Assembly (NCBI RefSeq): GCF_950023065.1
Contig: NC_088681.1
Location: 8,060,001 to 8,124,000, forward strand
DNA from: Planococcus citri
Taxonomy: Eukaryota; Arthropoda; Insecta; Hemiptera; Pseudococcidae
Direction: 5' to 3'
DNA length: 64,000 bases
Below are positions 1-11,323 of this stretch, piece by piece. How positions within the stretch are numbered: position 1 is the stretch's first letter; each line of letters opens with the position of its first letter. A model generated the notes under the pieces. That model searched no databases, was not told the DNA's origin, and saw only the letters and a program-made list of their open reading frames with translations. The position numbers and the translations under genes are program-made.

Positions 1-1015
1 GACCATAAAAAGCAATAGTGTAAACAACTTTAAAGTGTTTTGACGAATTTTTAACTCCGAGGGGTCCATTATTGAGGCGCCACGAACCCCCAAAAAAACC
101 CAAAAACTTCAATTTTCACGATATTTGGGGGTTTGTGGCGCCTCAATAGTCCCTCGGTGGCGTATTAGGTAGAGCCGCGGACCTCCGTTCACGAGGTACC
201 CGGTTCAAACCCAGCTACAGAGGCAAGCTTGTGTGTGTAATTAAAAATCTTTTGTGCAATTATCAACATTACACGCCAAGTACCGGGGGACTACCAGTTA
301 TTAGCCGAGCTAATAGATAATGCACGCCACCTGTTAGCAGAATCAAAAAGCTGAAACTGGTTAGAGCGTCTATAGAGGTCAACACTGAGGAGCTCAGGGT
401 CTCTAAACTACCCGGCTAGCTCCAAGGTGATTGTGTAGATATCACTAGTAAGCAACAGGAAACTACTAGTGGAAGCTCGAAAATAAAATTCCCATGAGAT
501 ACGTCATCAACGTGATAGAGGCAACACCAACATAAAAGGATGTTAGCCCAAATACCCAATTCGGCATAAGGGTACGCGTTGATTTGTACACAATACCACC
601 ATGAGCAGTTATACGACTTGATGATGATGATGGCTCCTCAATAATGGACCCCTCGGAGTTGAAAATTCGTCAAAACACTTTAAAGTTGTTTACACTATTG
701 CTTTTTATGGTCCAAACGATCAATTTCAAAGAAATTCGGTCAAAACTGAATTTTTACGTTTTTCACAGGTACAATCCTATGTTAATTCCCATAAGGACAT
801 TGAGCAGCCCCGAGGCACGGGTTAATCTTCATGGATTTGTCTGAAATTTTTTTTGTGAACTACCTAGGTACACCTAAAGGAAAAAAATGAGTGGGTGAGA
901 CAGGGAATTTTTGCGGCCCCGAGGCACAGGTTAATCTTCATGGATTTGGCTGAAATTTTTTTTGTGAACTACCTTTTTAACAAAAAAAGTTTTGCTGTGT
1001 AAATGTGGACAACCC
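1..1015. mobile_element. Foldback/MITE element, copy 1 (left part outside window), TA-flanked
   Basis: The first ~77 bases reappear inverted at about 638-712, and the outer sequence to 1015 matches the right arm of a complete copy at 35695-36402. The right end reads GTGGACAACCC followed by TA, as in the complete copy, so a TA target as in Tc1/mariner-type elements is likely. About 60 bases at 804-868 recur at 915-973, a tandem duplication absent from the other copy. The loop is interrupted by a SINE at 149-635. No coding capacity is visible, so it looks like a non-autonomous element. Confidence 0.75.
149..635 (+). mobile_element. tRNA-derived SINE inserted in the foldback element
   Basis: A polymerase III promoter is visible: an A-box-like TGGCGTATTAGG at 158-169 (11 of 12 to consensus) and a B box GGTTCAAACCC at 202-212. 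About 400 bases of unrelated body follow, ending in a short GATGATGATG tail. The 8-bp repeat CCTCAATA flanks it at 141-148 and 636-643. The complete copy of the host element at 36 kb lacks the insert, which supports the boundaries. No coding potential. Confidence 0.75.
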
Positions 1016-1017
1016 TA

Positions 1018-1415
1018 TTGGGGGTACTAAACATACCCTGTGAGTTTCATCAAAATCCGAGGGTAAGGCCATTTTGCCCATCTTGATGTTGGACAATCCT
1101 ATTAGCCTACAATCAATCCTTGATAAACACTTTGCTGATATTGAAAACCAAAATGTGGCATGTAACATAGTTGACAAGGCGATGGATCAGTTCATCACTG
1201 ATTGTGAACTGGGCCATCCCTACTCTGTAATATTTTCACATCATGTGTACCAACCCACAATGCAGTACCTTGTAAGTTACTATGAGGGATAAAAGAGAGA
1301 TTCTTCCACCGAGTGACACTGGCCACTGTGGGTTTGCCTACTGCCATACAGTGATTACCTACAGATGGGACAAATAACCCCAGCTCGGGTGGAGAAAGTT
1401 CTCAAACAAGCTGAG
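1018..1415 (+). other. Unassigned stretch with one short ORF (1074-1292)
   Basis: A 72-codon ORF lies here just upstream of the macrodomain ORF on the same strand, in a codon-rich stretch unlike the surrounding AT-rich DNA. I do not recognise its protein. Stops interrupt every frame between it and the macrodomain. It may be an eroded upstream part of the same gene or transposon. Confidence 0.3.
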
Positions 1416-1930
1416 AAGGAACTAGAAAAGAAAATCCAACACTCCAACTGGGGATCTTTACCCTGCAGGAATTAGAGGATAATCTGTTGAGACAATACAG
1501 ACAGTTTGCCCTGGCCCATTGTATCAGCAGTGACTTCAGGATGTCAAAGGGCATTGCACTCCTATTTAAACAAGCCTTTGACAACCAGGACTCTCTGAGG
1601 TCAAGGGGTGCTAAGGTTGGGGAAGTAGTTGAGCTTGAAAAAGGTGGAAATTACATCCTTTATGCCATCACCAAAGAACAGTATAATGATAAGCTGTCAA
1701 TCAAGGACTTTGTAACGACAATGAAAGCACTTGCTGCCAAATGCGACCAACTCAAGATCAAAAAGATAGTGGTACCAAGACTAGGGTGTGGTCTGGATAA
1801 ACTGGAGTGGCCAACAGTGAAACAATCCATCATCAAATGCTTCAGGGACCACCCAGTTACTGTTAAGAGTATGCACCCAGAAGGAGTAACAGCTTCAATC
1901 CTGATCTATCAACCAAACATCGACCAGTAG
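1416..1930 (+). pseudogene. Truncated macrodomain protein, OARD1/TARG1-like
   Basis: The reading frame opens after a TGA near 1414 and runs to a stop at 1928-1930. The core reads FALAHCISSDFRMSKGIALL, followed by GEVVELEKGGNYILYAIT and IVVPRLGCGLDKLEW. These are the hallmarks of the OARD1 (TARG1) branch of macrodomains, which bind ADP-ribose and remove ADP-ribose from acidic residues: the LAHC.S.D.RM.KGIA segment and the PR.GCGLD.L.W segment. The usual start and the GD(L/I)F entry to the fold are missing, and no ATG precedes the conserved core. It is probably a 5'-truncated copy, either of a cellular gene or of a transposon-borne macrodomain. The surroundings are all transposon-like. The family call is firm; its status as a gene is doubtful. 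Confidence 0.7.
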
Positions 1931-3129
1931 AAGCCCTGTAAATAACCCATTAAAATGCATTACCTCAAGCAGTAAATAACAATAGTTAGATTTTTCAAAA
2001 CTTATGCATGCCCTAAATATATTCTTCTCAAAACCATAAACTTGAATTAATTTAGTGTGGGTTTCTTTCTTGTATTATAATTTCTTAATTTCTTTTTGTA
2101 CATATTATAATGCTGTACATATTTGCAAAGTAGACCAAGTTAACTAATCCTACCTATTTTCCTAAATTTTTCAGCCTATAATAATTAGTCATATCTAGTA
2201 TTGTACTGTTAAGTCCAATATGAGAGGCTGGTGTGAAGCTCTTAGCAAGTGCACTGGCCTCCTCGCAAATTTCCCCCCACATCCGAAAATCGTGTAATGC
2301 AAAGGGGAGACCAACACTTATTGGCCCCCCCTAGGCACCTAATTCTCCTCCCAAAATCATTTTCCCAGGACTGGTTGGGGAACTCAGTCTACCTGATGGA
2401 CATGCGTGAATAACAAAGCCTGATAGCCCTTGGCAATCGCCTAGGGGGTATGGGTCGTGATAGACGTTTGGATGGGAAATCTTTCGGCCATGTTGAGGTG
2501 AAGTGAGCGTTAAGTGATCTGAGGAGCGGCTGAGGTTAGTGTTTAGGGGATATGAGTTGAAGAACAGTAATGCAAGTTAGTGTAAAAAAAAACCTTTCCT
2601 CCCTCCCTCCCTCCCCCCCCGCATCTTAGATCTAGGATTAGGGATAAATTAAAATATAACATTTTGTTTAGATTTAATCTTAGATTTAAGATGTAAATAA
2701 ATATGTTTATTTGAAAAAAACCCCGGTAGGCTGTGTGTCAGGGAACCAAAAAAAAAAAAAAATCAAAAAAATCCGGGGGTACCCTTTGACATGTGCATCC
2801 GGAGGACGCCTTAGATGTAGTTGCGGGAGGGGGAATTTTGATTCGGCCTCTATAAAGCTAAGTATATAGGCACAAAAAAGGAGGATTTTCACGTTGTTCT
2901 TGTGTCATCGCTGAAACCATCTCGAAGTGGTCTGAGAGGATGAAATCGTACATCTGAAGGGTGTTTTTGATGTGCATTTCGAAAGTTTTGACTTTTTACT
3001 CCCACCCCTGCTCCACCGCTTTGCCGCCGCAAATGCTGATTTACCATCTTCTTTCTAGGAATAACGGGTTTTTTGATGGTATTTTTTTCCCGCAACTGCC
3101 ACGTTGTAAAGTTCATTTTCTGTTTCCAG
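1931..3129. other. Non-coding stretch upstream of the orphan OR exon
   Basis: AT-rich up to about 2230, then a less AT-rich segment (2230-2580) that looks like transposon non-coding sequence, then pyrimidine runs (CCTCCCTCCC near 2600) and simple A/T sequence. I looked for the three upstream OR exons and did not find them. The last ~200 bases act as the intron 3' end of OR-A, finishing in TTTCCAG at 3129. Confidence 0.5.
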
Positions 3130-3348
3130 AGTGACGATATCTCTGCAGAAATTTATTCGATGCCGTGGTATCATCTGCCAGTAAAAGATCAGAAAGTTTT
3201 GCTTCAATTTCTCACATTCACCCAACAAAGCCCGGAAATACGTATTTTCAGAGTATTTCCACTCACTTTGGAAAAATTCCCAGAATTGATGAATGACGCA
3301 TATGGATACGTTCAGCTGATACGAGTTCTGGAAATGAAAGTAAATTGA
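3130..3348 (+). pseudogene. OR-A: orphan last exon of an odorant receptor
   Basis: A 219-bp exon begins after TTTCCAG with SDDISAEIYSMPWYHLP and ends at a TGA. It is alignable base by base with the last exons of the other ORs and fully open. It encodes the end of the seventh helix and the C-terminus, with the shared FPELMNDAYGY segment. Exons 1-3 are absent from the ~1.2 kb upstream, which is occupied by unrelated sequence. It is most likely a remnant left by deletion or unequal exchange in the array. A distant upstream exon set beyond the window cannot be excluded. Confidence 0.75.
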
Positions 3349-3663
3349 AGAGCTCATTGTCAGATGAATGGGCAGTTCGACACTTGATACATTTTGCATC
3401 ACTTATCATTCACTTGTGCCTAATTAATAAGATCATCGATTATCAAAATGTAATGTGCACTATTGTTATAATTATTTTAATATGTATTTGGTGTTGAAAA
3501 CTTTTACTTCAGATTTTCACTTTTTAATAAATTGATACCCGTACCTAACAGTTTGTTGAAAATGAAATAAACTGGAGAGCGTTGAGAAGAGCAGAAAAAT
3601 ATTACCTTCGAAGTTTTGTCCTAAGTGTACTTTAGTGTACTTCTTAGAATAAGTACAATACAT
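3349..3663. other. 3' flank of OR-A
   Basis: AT-rich sequence with possible poly(A) signals (AATAAA near 3530). Nothing else seen. Confidence 0.4.
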
Positions 3664-4049
3664 ATGAAGAGTGATATTCCAAAACTCGCTTTGTCCATTT
3701 TCACAACTTTTCAGGAAAGAGGAAAAACAGTTTCCCTTTAAACGGGTAAATTGGCTTTTTAGGCGAGTTTAGCACTTTATTTGGGTGGATTTATGATGTA
3801 GGAGTGTAGGTATACATTCCATCCACTAAATACTGCTGAAAAAAATTTCAATAAAAATGGACAAAGCGCGTTTTGGAACATTATTTTTTTTTAAATTTTT
3901 AGTGAATTGGCTATTTAGGTGAGTTTAACACCTCATTTTGGTAGGTTGATGATGTAGGAATGTGAGTTAATACTTCATCTACCAGATACCGCTGAAAACC
4001 CAACTTTGATAAAAATGGACAAAGCGAGTTTTGGAATATCACTCTTCAT
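3664..4049. mobile_element. MITE with ~38-bp terminal inverted repeats
   Basis: The left end (3664-3701) is the exact reverse complement of the right end (4012-4049). Both contain the CGCTTTGTCCATTTT / AAAATGGACAAAGCG core. The interior is two diverged direct copies of a ~165-bp unit; a third copy of the inverted-repeat core occurs at about 3850. Flanks are TA-rich (CATA/TATA). No ORF. Confidence 0.75.
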
Positions 4050-4099
4050 ATATTAAGTAGGTATATGTACTGATTATAGGTAGGAATTTCTTAACAGAG

Positions 4100-4747
4100 C
4101 ACAAAACCTGTTCACTTCACAATGAAATGTAACAAAAAAAGCCAATAAATAATTATTATGTTATAATCGATGAAACTAATTACTTATCAGGACATTCTAT
4201 GGGACCTTGCATGAGAAATGAATTTCATTTTGAATTCATTAGATATTACATTTATTAGCTATTGCTCCACCCACCAAGAATAAAACAATTTCCTACCATA
4301 ATTTTACCTACTCACGAGTGAAAAATTGATAAAGACCAAATTTGAAGTTGAAAATTCCGAATAATGGATTTTTGATGTTAATTTTACGTGATTCCCATTT
4401 CATACACATACACTCATCAAAATATTTATTTGTTAAGTATTCAAAAGTAGGTACTTCGAAAATATTTTACGAGACCAAATTCACCTACGAACTGTTCGAA
4501 TCGTTTTTGAAACCGAAAATAATAATTTTTTCGACATCAAAATGTACCTTACTAAATTACGTGGATGCTGAATTATTGAAAATGGGCTTAAGTACTTGTT
4601 GGCAAAACAAGCTGAGTACCTTCTGCGTTTCAAAAAATTAACCAGTACAATTTACATAGGTAACTGTTCGTATTATACAAAGGTTGTCGCGTGGCTAAAA
4701 ATACCTACTCTTATATTTTTGGTGGTTTTTTAAAAATACTCGAGAAA
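4100..4747 (+). promoter_or_regulatory. Shared OR upstream block, OR-B copy
   Basis: This region aligns with the upstream regions of OR-C (28270-28903), OR-E (37676-38219) and OR-G (60555-61030). Shared landmarks include CCTACTCACGAGTG, a segment near GATAAAGACC, ATTACGTGGATGCTGAATTA and TTGTCGCGTGGCTAAAAATA, ending just before the MENII start codon. It probably contains promoter and 5' UTR duplicated with the genes. No particular factor site can be named from sequence alone. Confidence 0.55.
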
Positions 4748-6865
4748 ATGGAAAATATAATTCATTTGGAATTTTTCGAAGAAATGTCATCTGCTATGAA
4801 GCATATTCATCTCGCTTACTCGGCGATCGGAGGAGCCCTCTACGAAAACTACACGACGAGTAAATTTAAATATTTGTTCGGATGCGTATTCGTCTTTCAG
4901 TACATATCACTCACATCGATGATAATACTGGCAATAACACGATACCAAGAGCTTGATATGGGTCTAGTTACAAAGTATTCGGCGCAATTATTCTACCTCA
5001 ATGTACTGGTTGCAAACGCTCTGGCAGTGTATTGGAAACGAGATATTTTTCGCGCCTTGTTCCATCAGATGAGCCAGCTACAGGACGACCAATTCATTAA
5101 ACCGAATTTCAATTTCACCGCAGACCATATCGATGAAATAAATATGGAATATTGGAACATGAAAGGGTTCAAATACAATATCGCGTATTGTTCAATGATT
5201 GCTGTATTCCAATCTCTGCAGAAACTTGTAATTTACATGTGTTCCGATAAATTCATCGTTGAATACCATCGCGATTATATTTTCCCCGTACCGTTTGTCC
5301 AATCTCAAACACTGACTTGCTATATTTTTATTCACCTGATCGGTTCGGTGTTGCCATCGGTTTTCTCTACCATGGCTTACGGATCGATGTTTCTACCACT
5401 GACAATTTCAATGCATCTTGAAAATCAAACGATTCGTCTACAGAATGATATGATATGAAATATCATACCGCCTTAACTTCCGAGTGCATGGAAGAGTGTG
5501 ACAGACGCGAGGAAAAAGTACTCAACGAATCACCGAAATGCGAACGCGTCCGAAATCTCCAATTGCGAGATATCCAAAGTCAACGCGACAGACACATCGA
5601 AGAATTCATGCACAAAGTTCGACAATGGATCAAATATCATCAAAAATTGATTTCGTAAGTTGCCACAAACGATTTTCACATTCTTGGATACCTTTTTCAA
5701 GTTCTAAAGAGTTGGTTTGTAATGTTTCCATTCAATTTGTAGTTGTGCCAATCTCTTCAAGGAATGCGTTTCTCCTCTTTTGGGCTCGCATGTAGTCGTT
5801 TGCTTCATTGGAATTATTGCTGCTGGTTATATAGTCGCTCGAGTAAACATTTCTGATTAATTTTTTGTACCTGTTTTAGATAGCCTACCTATATTGCAAC
5901 TTAATCAACAAAAATTCATTTTTCAGATAATATTAGATTCGAATGAATTCAGCTATGAATTTTTTCTCCACCTTGCTTTGAACACAGGTAACTTATTGGC
6001 AGTATGCGCCATCGCCAACGTTATTCTCAAAATGGTGAGTTGATACAGCCGCTTCTTTAATGACGAAGTATCTGTGGGTAACAATTGTTTCTTCCCTCAA
6101 CGAGGTGGGTAAATTTTATAGCGAAAAAGCCACGATTTTTTCGAATATTCCCCCTCTTTGAGAGCCAACATCTTCCCTCCAGTGGCACCTGCGGAATTTT
6201 ACCATTTCTAATCATTCCGGAGTCTTTGGCGAAAATTTACATTTCTTTCCCAAGCCAAGGAAATTACATAATTTAGGCAGATGAAAATCGAGTTGTGGTT
6301 TCTTATCGGCCTATTACACGCGTTTATCGTATTTTTCCTGATTTTCAGACGCATACCTCAAATTCGTTTCTTTGACCAAAACATTTACAAGGAAAATACG
6401 CATTCAAAAATGTTTGAAATTTACACGATTGGCTTCGTTTCGCCCTAAACTATCCCCCTCCCCATTGTAATCCAAATTTCACCATTTTGAAAATTCAAAA
6501 TTCTGGAGAAATTGAAAATCTCGCTAAAGGCTCCAGAATGGCTAGAAATGACGAAATTCGCATTAGAAATATTTGAATTGAGTATGTAGGTAGGCAGATA
6601 TGATCATTTATTTCATGAAAGTAAAAATTTATCTTTTATTTTTTAGAGTGATGATATTTCAGCAGCGATTTACTCGATGCCATGGTATTATTTGCCAGTG
6701 AAAGACCAAAAAGTATTACTTCAATTTCTCACTTCGGCTCAAGACAGCCCAGAGTTACGTATTTTCAGAGTATTTCCACTCTCTTTGGAAAAGTTCCCAG
6801 AATTGATGAATGACGCATACGGATATATTCAGCTGATACGCGTTTTGGAAATGAAAATTAATTGA
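4748..6865 (+). pseudogene. OR-B: odorant receptor, frameshifted in exon 1
   Basis: Exons: 4748-5654, 5743-5842, 5927-6034, 6647-6865. The ATG at 4748 opens the MENII start shared by all members. The in-frame GTG upstream is in the shared flank. Hydrophobic segments lie at about residues 42-65, 75-95, 140-160 and 190-220 of exon 1, with one more in each later exon. A 5-bp tandem duplication (ATATG, 5448-5457) shifts the frame and gives a TGA at 5456, truncating the protein near residue 236 of an expected 442. Exons 2-4 and all splice sites remain intact (GT/AG; phases 2, 0, 0), so inactivation looks recent. A gypsy element begins 57 bases after the stop codon, between the gene and its original poly(A) region. 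The protein would be a ligand-gated odorant-receptor subunit in sensory-neuron membranes. Confidence 0.85.
5448..5457 (+). repeat. 5-bp tandem duplication that breaks OR-B
   Basis: ATATG occurs twice in tandem where OR-C, -D, -E, -F and -G have a single unit in the conserved RLQNDM(K/T)YHT segment. The extra five bases cause the frameshift and the nearby TGA. Confidence 0.9.
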
Positions 6866-6875
6866 ACAGCTTTTG

Positions 6876-6916
6876 TTTATTGTTGTTGTTGTTGTTGTTG
6901 TTTTTTTTTTTTTTTT
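6876..6916 (+). repeat. (GTT)n microsatellite plus T-run
   Basis: A run of TTG/GTT triplets grades into a long T tract immediately before the gypsy target duplication. The matching position in OR-E is also a T-run, so the tract predates the insertion. Confidence 0.8.
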
Positions 6917-6921
6917 GATCA

Positions 6922-7167
6922 TGTCGTATGAAATAATAGGCTGGTTCTATCCAAAACGATGTATTCAGTATAATGTACAATATTCAACTGTTAAACTGTC
7001 TCAGTACATACTTATGGTCTAGCTGGCTATGTACTAAATTAATAAACGATATAGAATCGTCATGTTTGAGTGTCCTACTTTTCATTCTCTCACTCCTCAA
7101 CCTATTCCTCAAATTCGGACTCATCCAACTAGCTCACACTCTGTACACACCTATTACTCATACAACA
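6922..7167 (-). repeat. gypsy 3' LTR
   Basis: 246 bp, matching the LTR at 21641-21886. TG...CA ends with a short terminal inverted repeat (TGTCGTATGA / TCATACAACA). Confidence 0.93.
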
Positions 7168-8132
7168 TCTACCTCTTCCTTTAAAAAATAAGTGACCTCA
7201 CTTATCAATACTTAGTCTATTATTGTAAAATTCTAAACATCTTATGCCAAGTTTTTACGAACAGTTTACATTTTTTGATGCTTATGTGTAAAAAAAAAAT
7301 GCTTATAAAATGAAAACAAGAATATTTAAAATGAAACAGTGTTTTTCTGGTCAGTTTTTGAACCTTATTGTTTACAAATAATGAGTAAATAAATGAATAT
7401 TGATCAAGTTTGGTTCTAAACTAAAAATTATACATTGAATAATTTCTCATGCTATTATAATTTACCAATTTATAAAATGTGACCAGTTTTTTTTCTTTTC
7501 ATAGAAATAACTATGTACAATGGATAGGTACTAAAAAATATTACTTAGTAACCATATAGGTATATTTACAACTTACAATCTGATTTCTGATCAGATGACC
7601 TTCAGGGATTGTGATAATAGGGTACTCTACTTTTCCCCTAGTACCTCCCTTCTAGTTCATTCTGTCATGGTAGGGCCTCAGATGGTCCATACTATGTCCC
7701 TAAGGTTTCTTGATAGGTAGGTATTTTGACATATTTGAGTAAATTTCTACACAAACTTATAGTAGGTATACTAAAGTTTCTAATAGGTAGGTGTTCTAAT
7801 TTTTTCTCTCTTTGTCATTTTTCTTTTTTCTTTTTGCTTTTTTCACCTATAAAGGTGGGTAGCTTTTTCTCTCTAATTTTTTCTCTTATTTCTCTCTTTA
7901 TTTCTCTCTTATTTCTCTCTTTATTTCTCTCTAATTTCTATCTTTATTTCTGTAGGCCTACATTTCTGCTGATTTTTCTTATTCTAATTTTTTATAATTT
8001 CAAAATTCTATTCCTATTGTAATTCTAGTCTACTTATTCTATCCACACTGCGCATTATGTGGAACCTTATAATAATATAAAATTAAAATTCTTAGCCTAT
8101 TTGTAATCCTATTCATTTCTTATCCTATTTTC
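7168..8132 (-). other. gypsy 3' non-coding region with polypurine tract
   Basis: The first bases (7168-7182 on plus; AAAGGAAGAGGTAGA on minus) form a polypurine tract right next to the 3' LTR, the usual primer for plus-strand DNA. The rest is AT-rich, with a TCTCTCTTTATT-type pyrimidine-rich repeat at 7860-7945. No env or other ORF is apparent on the element's strand. Confidence 0.7.
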
Positions 8133-11100
8133 TCAGCAGTTTTGATTTGGATTTCTCTGAATATATTTTTTCAATCTTCGTACATGTACTGTATCTTCTT
8201 TCCCATCTACCTTAATTTGATAATTTAATGGAGTTACTCTTTTCAGTACTGTATGAGGTCCTGTATATTTTGTTTTCAATTTTCCTAAGTGTTTCCATGG
8301 TTTTTCTAAGAGTACGAGATCACCAGGGTTGTATAAAACCTCCCTATGTTTTTGGTCGTAACTCTTTTTGTATTCATTCTGATTTTTCAAAATTAGTTCA
8401 GGAATTTCTTTTCTGATTTTTTGGATTTCATCTATCTGGGCTTGTCTGTCTTTTTTATCTTTTGTATTCAATCCAAGCTTGTTATCAATTGGTAAATTGG
8501 GTTGTTGTCCATATAAAATGTAATATGGACTCAATCCATTAAATCTAGCTACTGGAGTGGTATTGTAGGAAAATACTACAAATTTAATAAATTCACTCCA
8601 GTTTGTCCTATTTTCATTTACGTAATGTGAAAGGGAGCTACAAAGTGTGCCATTTTTCCTTTCTACTGATCCTTGGCTCTGAGCTGAGTAGCTAGAGCTA
8701 TAAATTAACTCAATTCCTAATTTTTTGCACACTTCTTGAAATTTTGAATTTTTAAAGTGAGTTCCATTATCACAGGATATTTTTTTCGGGCATCCATAGA
8801 TACTTATAAGCTCATATAAAAATTTGATCACACTCTCAGCTGAAGCACTACACACAGGCTTTGCTATAGCAAATTTTGTAGCCTGGCATGTACCTACCAA
8901 GATGTATTCGTGACCTGAGCTTTTTGTAAGTGGGCCAACAAAGTCCAGTTCTAGGTGTCCAAAAATTTCACAATTTTTCACTTCAATTGGTTTCAATAAT
9001 CCTGGTTTTTTCCCAGTATCTTTTTTCCTTAGTTGGCAGGAATGGCAGCTTTTGATGTAATTTTTTACATCTGATATCATTCCTGTCCAGTAGTACCTTT
9101 TCTGGATTTTTTCAACAGTTTTATTCATTCCATAATGACCTCCTCCAAATGGGTTATCATGGAAAGCTTCTAGTATTTTTGGAATTAATTTTCTTGGAAT
9201 AACAATTGATTTAATCAGGCCATATGGTGTTTTTTGGTGAAATACCAAAATTCCATCTTCATTTATGTCATATCTTCTACTGGCTCTCATGTATTTTTTG
9301 TAATCTGGATTTAAGCTTTTCAATTTCCCTAATTTGGCTTCCATTACATTTCTACAAAATTCATCATTTTCCTGCTCTGTTTTAAAATCAATTTTTTCTT
9401 GTTTTTCTTCATTTTTCACTTCCTGGATTACATTTTCTGTGGGTATTTCTTCTTCTTTCTCAGGTATTTCTACCCTACTTAGTATATCTGGGACCACATT
9501 TGTTTTTCCTGGTTTATGTTTGATATCAAAATCAAATTCTGATAATTTGAGAATCATTCTAGCCATTCTAGCATTTGGTTCTTTGGTCTTTGTGTAATAA
9601 ATTAAGGCTGCATGGTCAGTAAATACTGTAAAATGGATTCCAAACAAATACTCTCGAAAATGTTGAATTGTCTCTGTCAGTGCTGTAAGTTCAAGGTCAT
9701 AAGCACAGTATGTTTTCTGCCTAGGTTGGAGCTTTTTACTGAAGTAAGCAACTGGGTGCTTTTCTCCAGTTTTTTCATTAATTTGTGAAAGTACCCCTCC
9801 TATAGCTGTGCTTGAAGCATCCAATTCTACAATCGTTTCTCTCTCTTCTTTATAAATTGCCAAAACTGGTTCACTTGTTAGTAAAGTTTTCAATTTTTGG
9901 AATGCTTCTTCATGCTCTTCTTTCCATTTGACCTTTGTGGTAGGTTTCACATCACCCTTAGTGAGTTCAGATAGGCAACTTGAAATTTTTGCAAAGTTTT
10001 TGATAAACTTTCTGTAATGAGAGCACATTCCCACAAATGACATTACATTTCTCACTGTGATTGGTCTGGGAAAATTCCGAATGGCTCTTGTATTTTTCTC
10101 AATGGGCTTGATTTTTTCTCCATTTACCTTATAGCCCAATAATTCGATTTCATCATAGAAAAACTTACACTTGGAAGTTTTGAGTTTAAGATTCAATTTG
10201 TCAAGTCTCTGGAGTGTTAGCTCAAGATTTTTTAAAGCCTCCTCAAAGGTTTTTCCATATGAGCAAATATCATCCATGTAAGCTACCACTCCATTATATA
10301 ATAAGTCAGCAAGCTCTGTACTTATGATTTTACTAAAGGCTGCTGGCGAATTCATAAGCCCTTGAGGTAGCCTACAATATTCAAAAACCTGGTTATCTAC
10401 AATGATAGCTGTCAAATATCTGGATCCTTCTTTGATAGGTATTTGGTGAAAACCTGAATTACAATCTAAAATACAAAATTTTCTGGCTCCTTCAAGTGCC
10501 ATGAAAATATTTCCCATTCTGGGAACAGAATTTCTATCTGGGATCAATTTTTTATTCAGCTCTTGAAAATTGCTGATAAATCTGAATTTCCCATTTTTCT
10601 TTACTAAGAAGGCTGGAGCACAGTAGTTGGATTTTGACCTTCTCAAAATACCTGCTTTTACCATAGCATTTATTTGCCTCCAAATTTCTCTCCTCTTAAC
10701 AGGAGCTAATTTGTATGATCTTGAGGCTACTGGCTCATCATCTCTCACTTTCAATTCATATTCGTCCACATTAGCTTTGCTAACCTCCAGTGAGTTCATA
10801 GTGAACAAGTGTTTGTATTTTTCAACCAGTTTGATTACTCTCAGCCTATCTGCTGTCTTTAGATTTTTAGAAATATTGATAATATTTCCTTCATTATCTC
10901 TCACTTCATCATTTGCTGAAAATTCCTTTTCATTTGGTGTTGTTTTAATCACGTCAGTTTTCATTTCATATGCCTGCTTAATAATATGAACTTGACCTAT
11001 TTGCTGTGTTGCATAAATTCGTTGAGGTATGTTGGTGTAGTTGTGTAGTTCAAGTTTCCACTCCCCTGTCTCTTCTTTGTTGGTAATTAGTCTTATTCCG

Positions 11101-11323
11101 GCTGTGTTATGGAATGTCTGAGTTGGCAAAATTAAAATTGATTCATTTTCTGCCAGCTCAGCATTCATATCTAGATTAAATACTTTATGTTTGTTTGGTC
11201 CGATGATTATATCGTCTGTTGATATAATTTTATTGCTGACCATATTTATCAGTGGTCTATTGAAAAAATTAATCCACCTCTCGTCCATCGGTATATGAAT
11301 GGCATTCCTTCCAGTTCCTATTT
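8133..11323 (-). CDS. pol: gypsy Pol: reverse transcriptase, RNase H, integrase
   Basis: One long open frame on the minus strand. In order: RT with FCILDCNSGFHQI, FEYCRLPQGLMNSPAAF and the catalytic AYMDDI; RNase H with VELDASSTAIGGVLSQ and FTDHAALIYY; integrase with an HHCC zinc-binding region (H..HYGMNK then CHSCQLRK) and the D,D,E core (LELDFVG, SCDNGTHFK, SQGSVERKNG); and a GDLVLLEKPW-type tail. All catalytic residues I can check are present and no stop interrupts it. The upstream boundary is the inverted-repeat insertion at 11324-12284, which separates it from protease; its 5' extension inside the insertion is not gypsy-encoded and has no ATG. Frame arithmetic shows protease and RT were once in the same frame. 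Confidence 0.92.

Noticed and set aside
4691..4747. Upstream in-frame start adding ~19 residues to OR-B (and the same at 28847 for OR-C)
   Set aside because: The first codon is GTG, not ATG; the sequence belongs to the shared upstream block, and MENII is the start conserved in all six genes.
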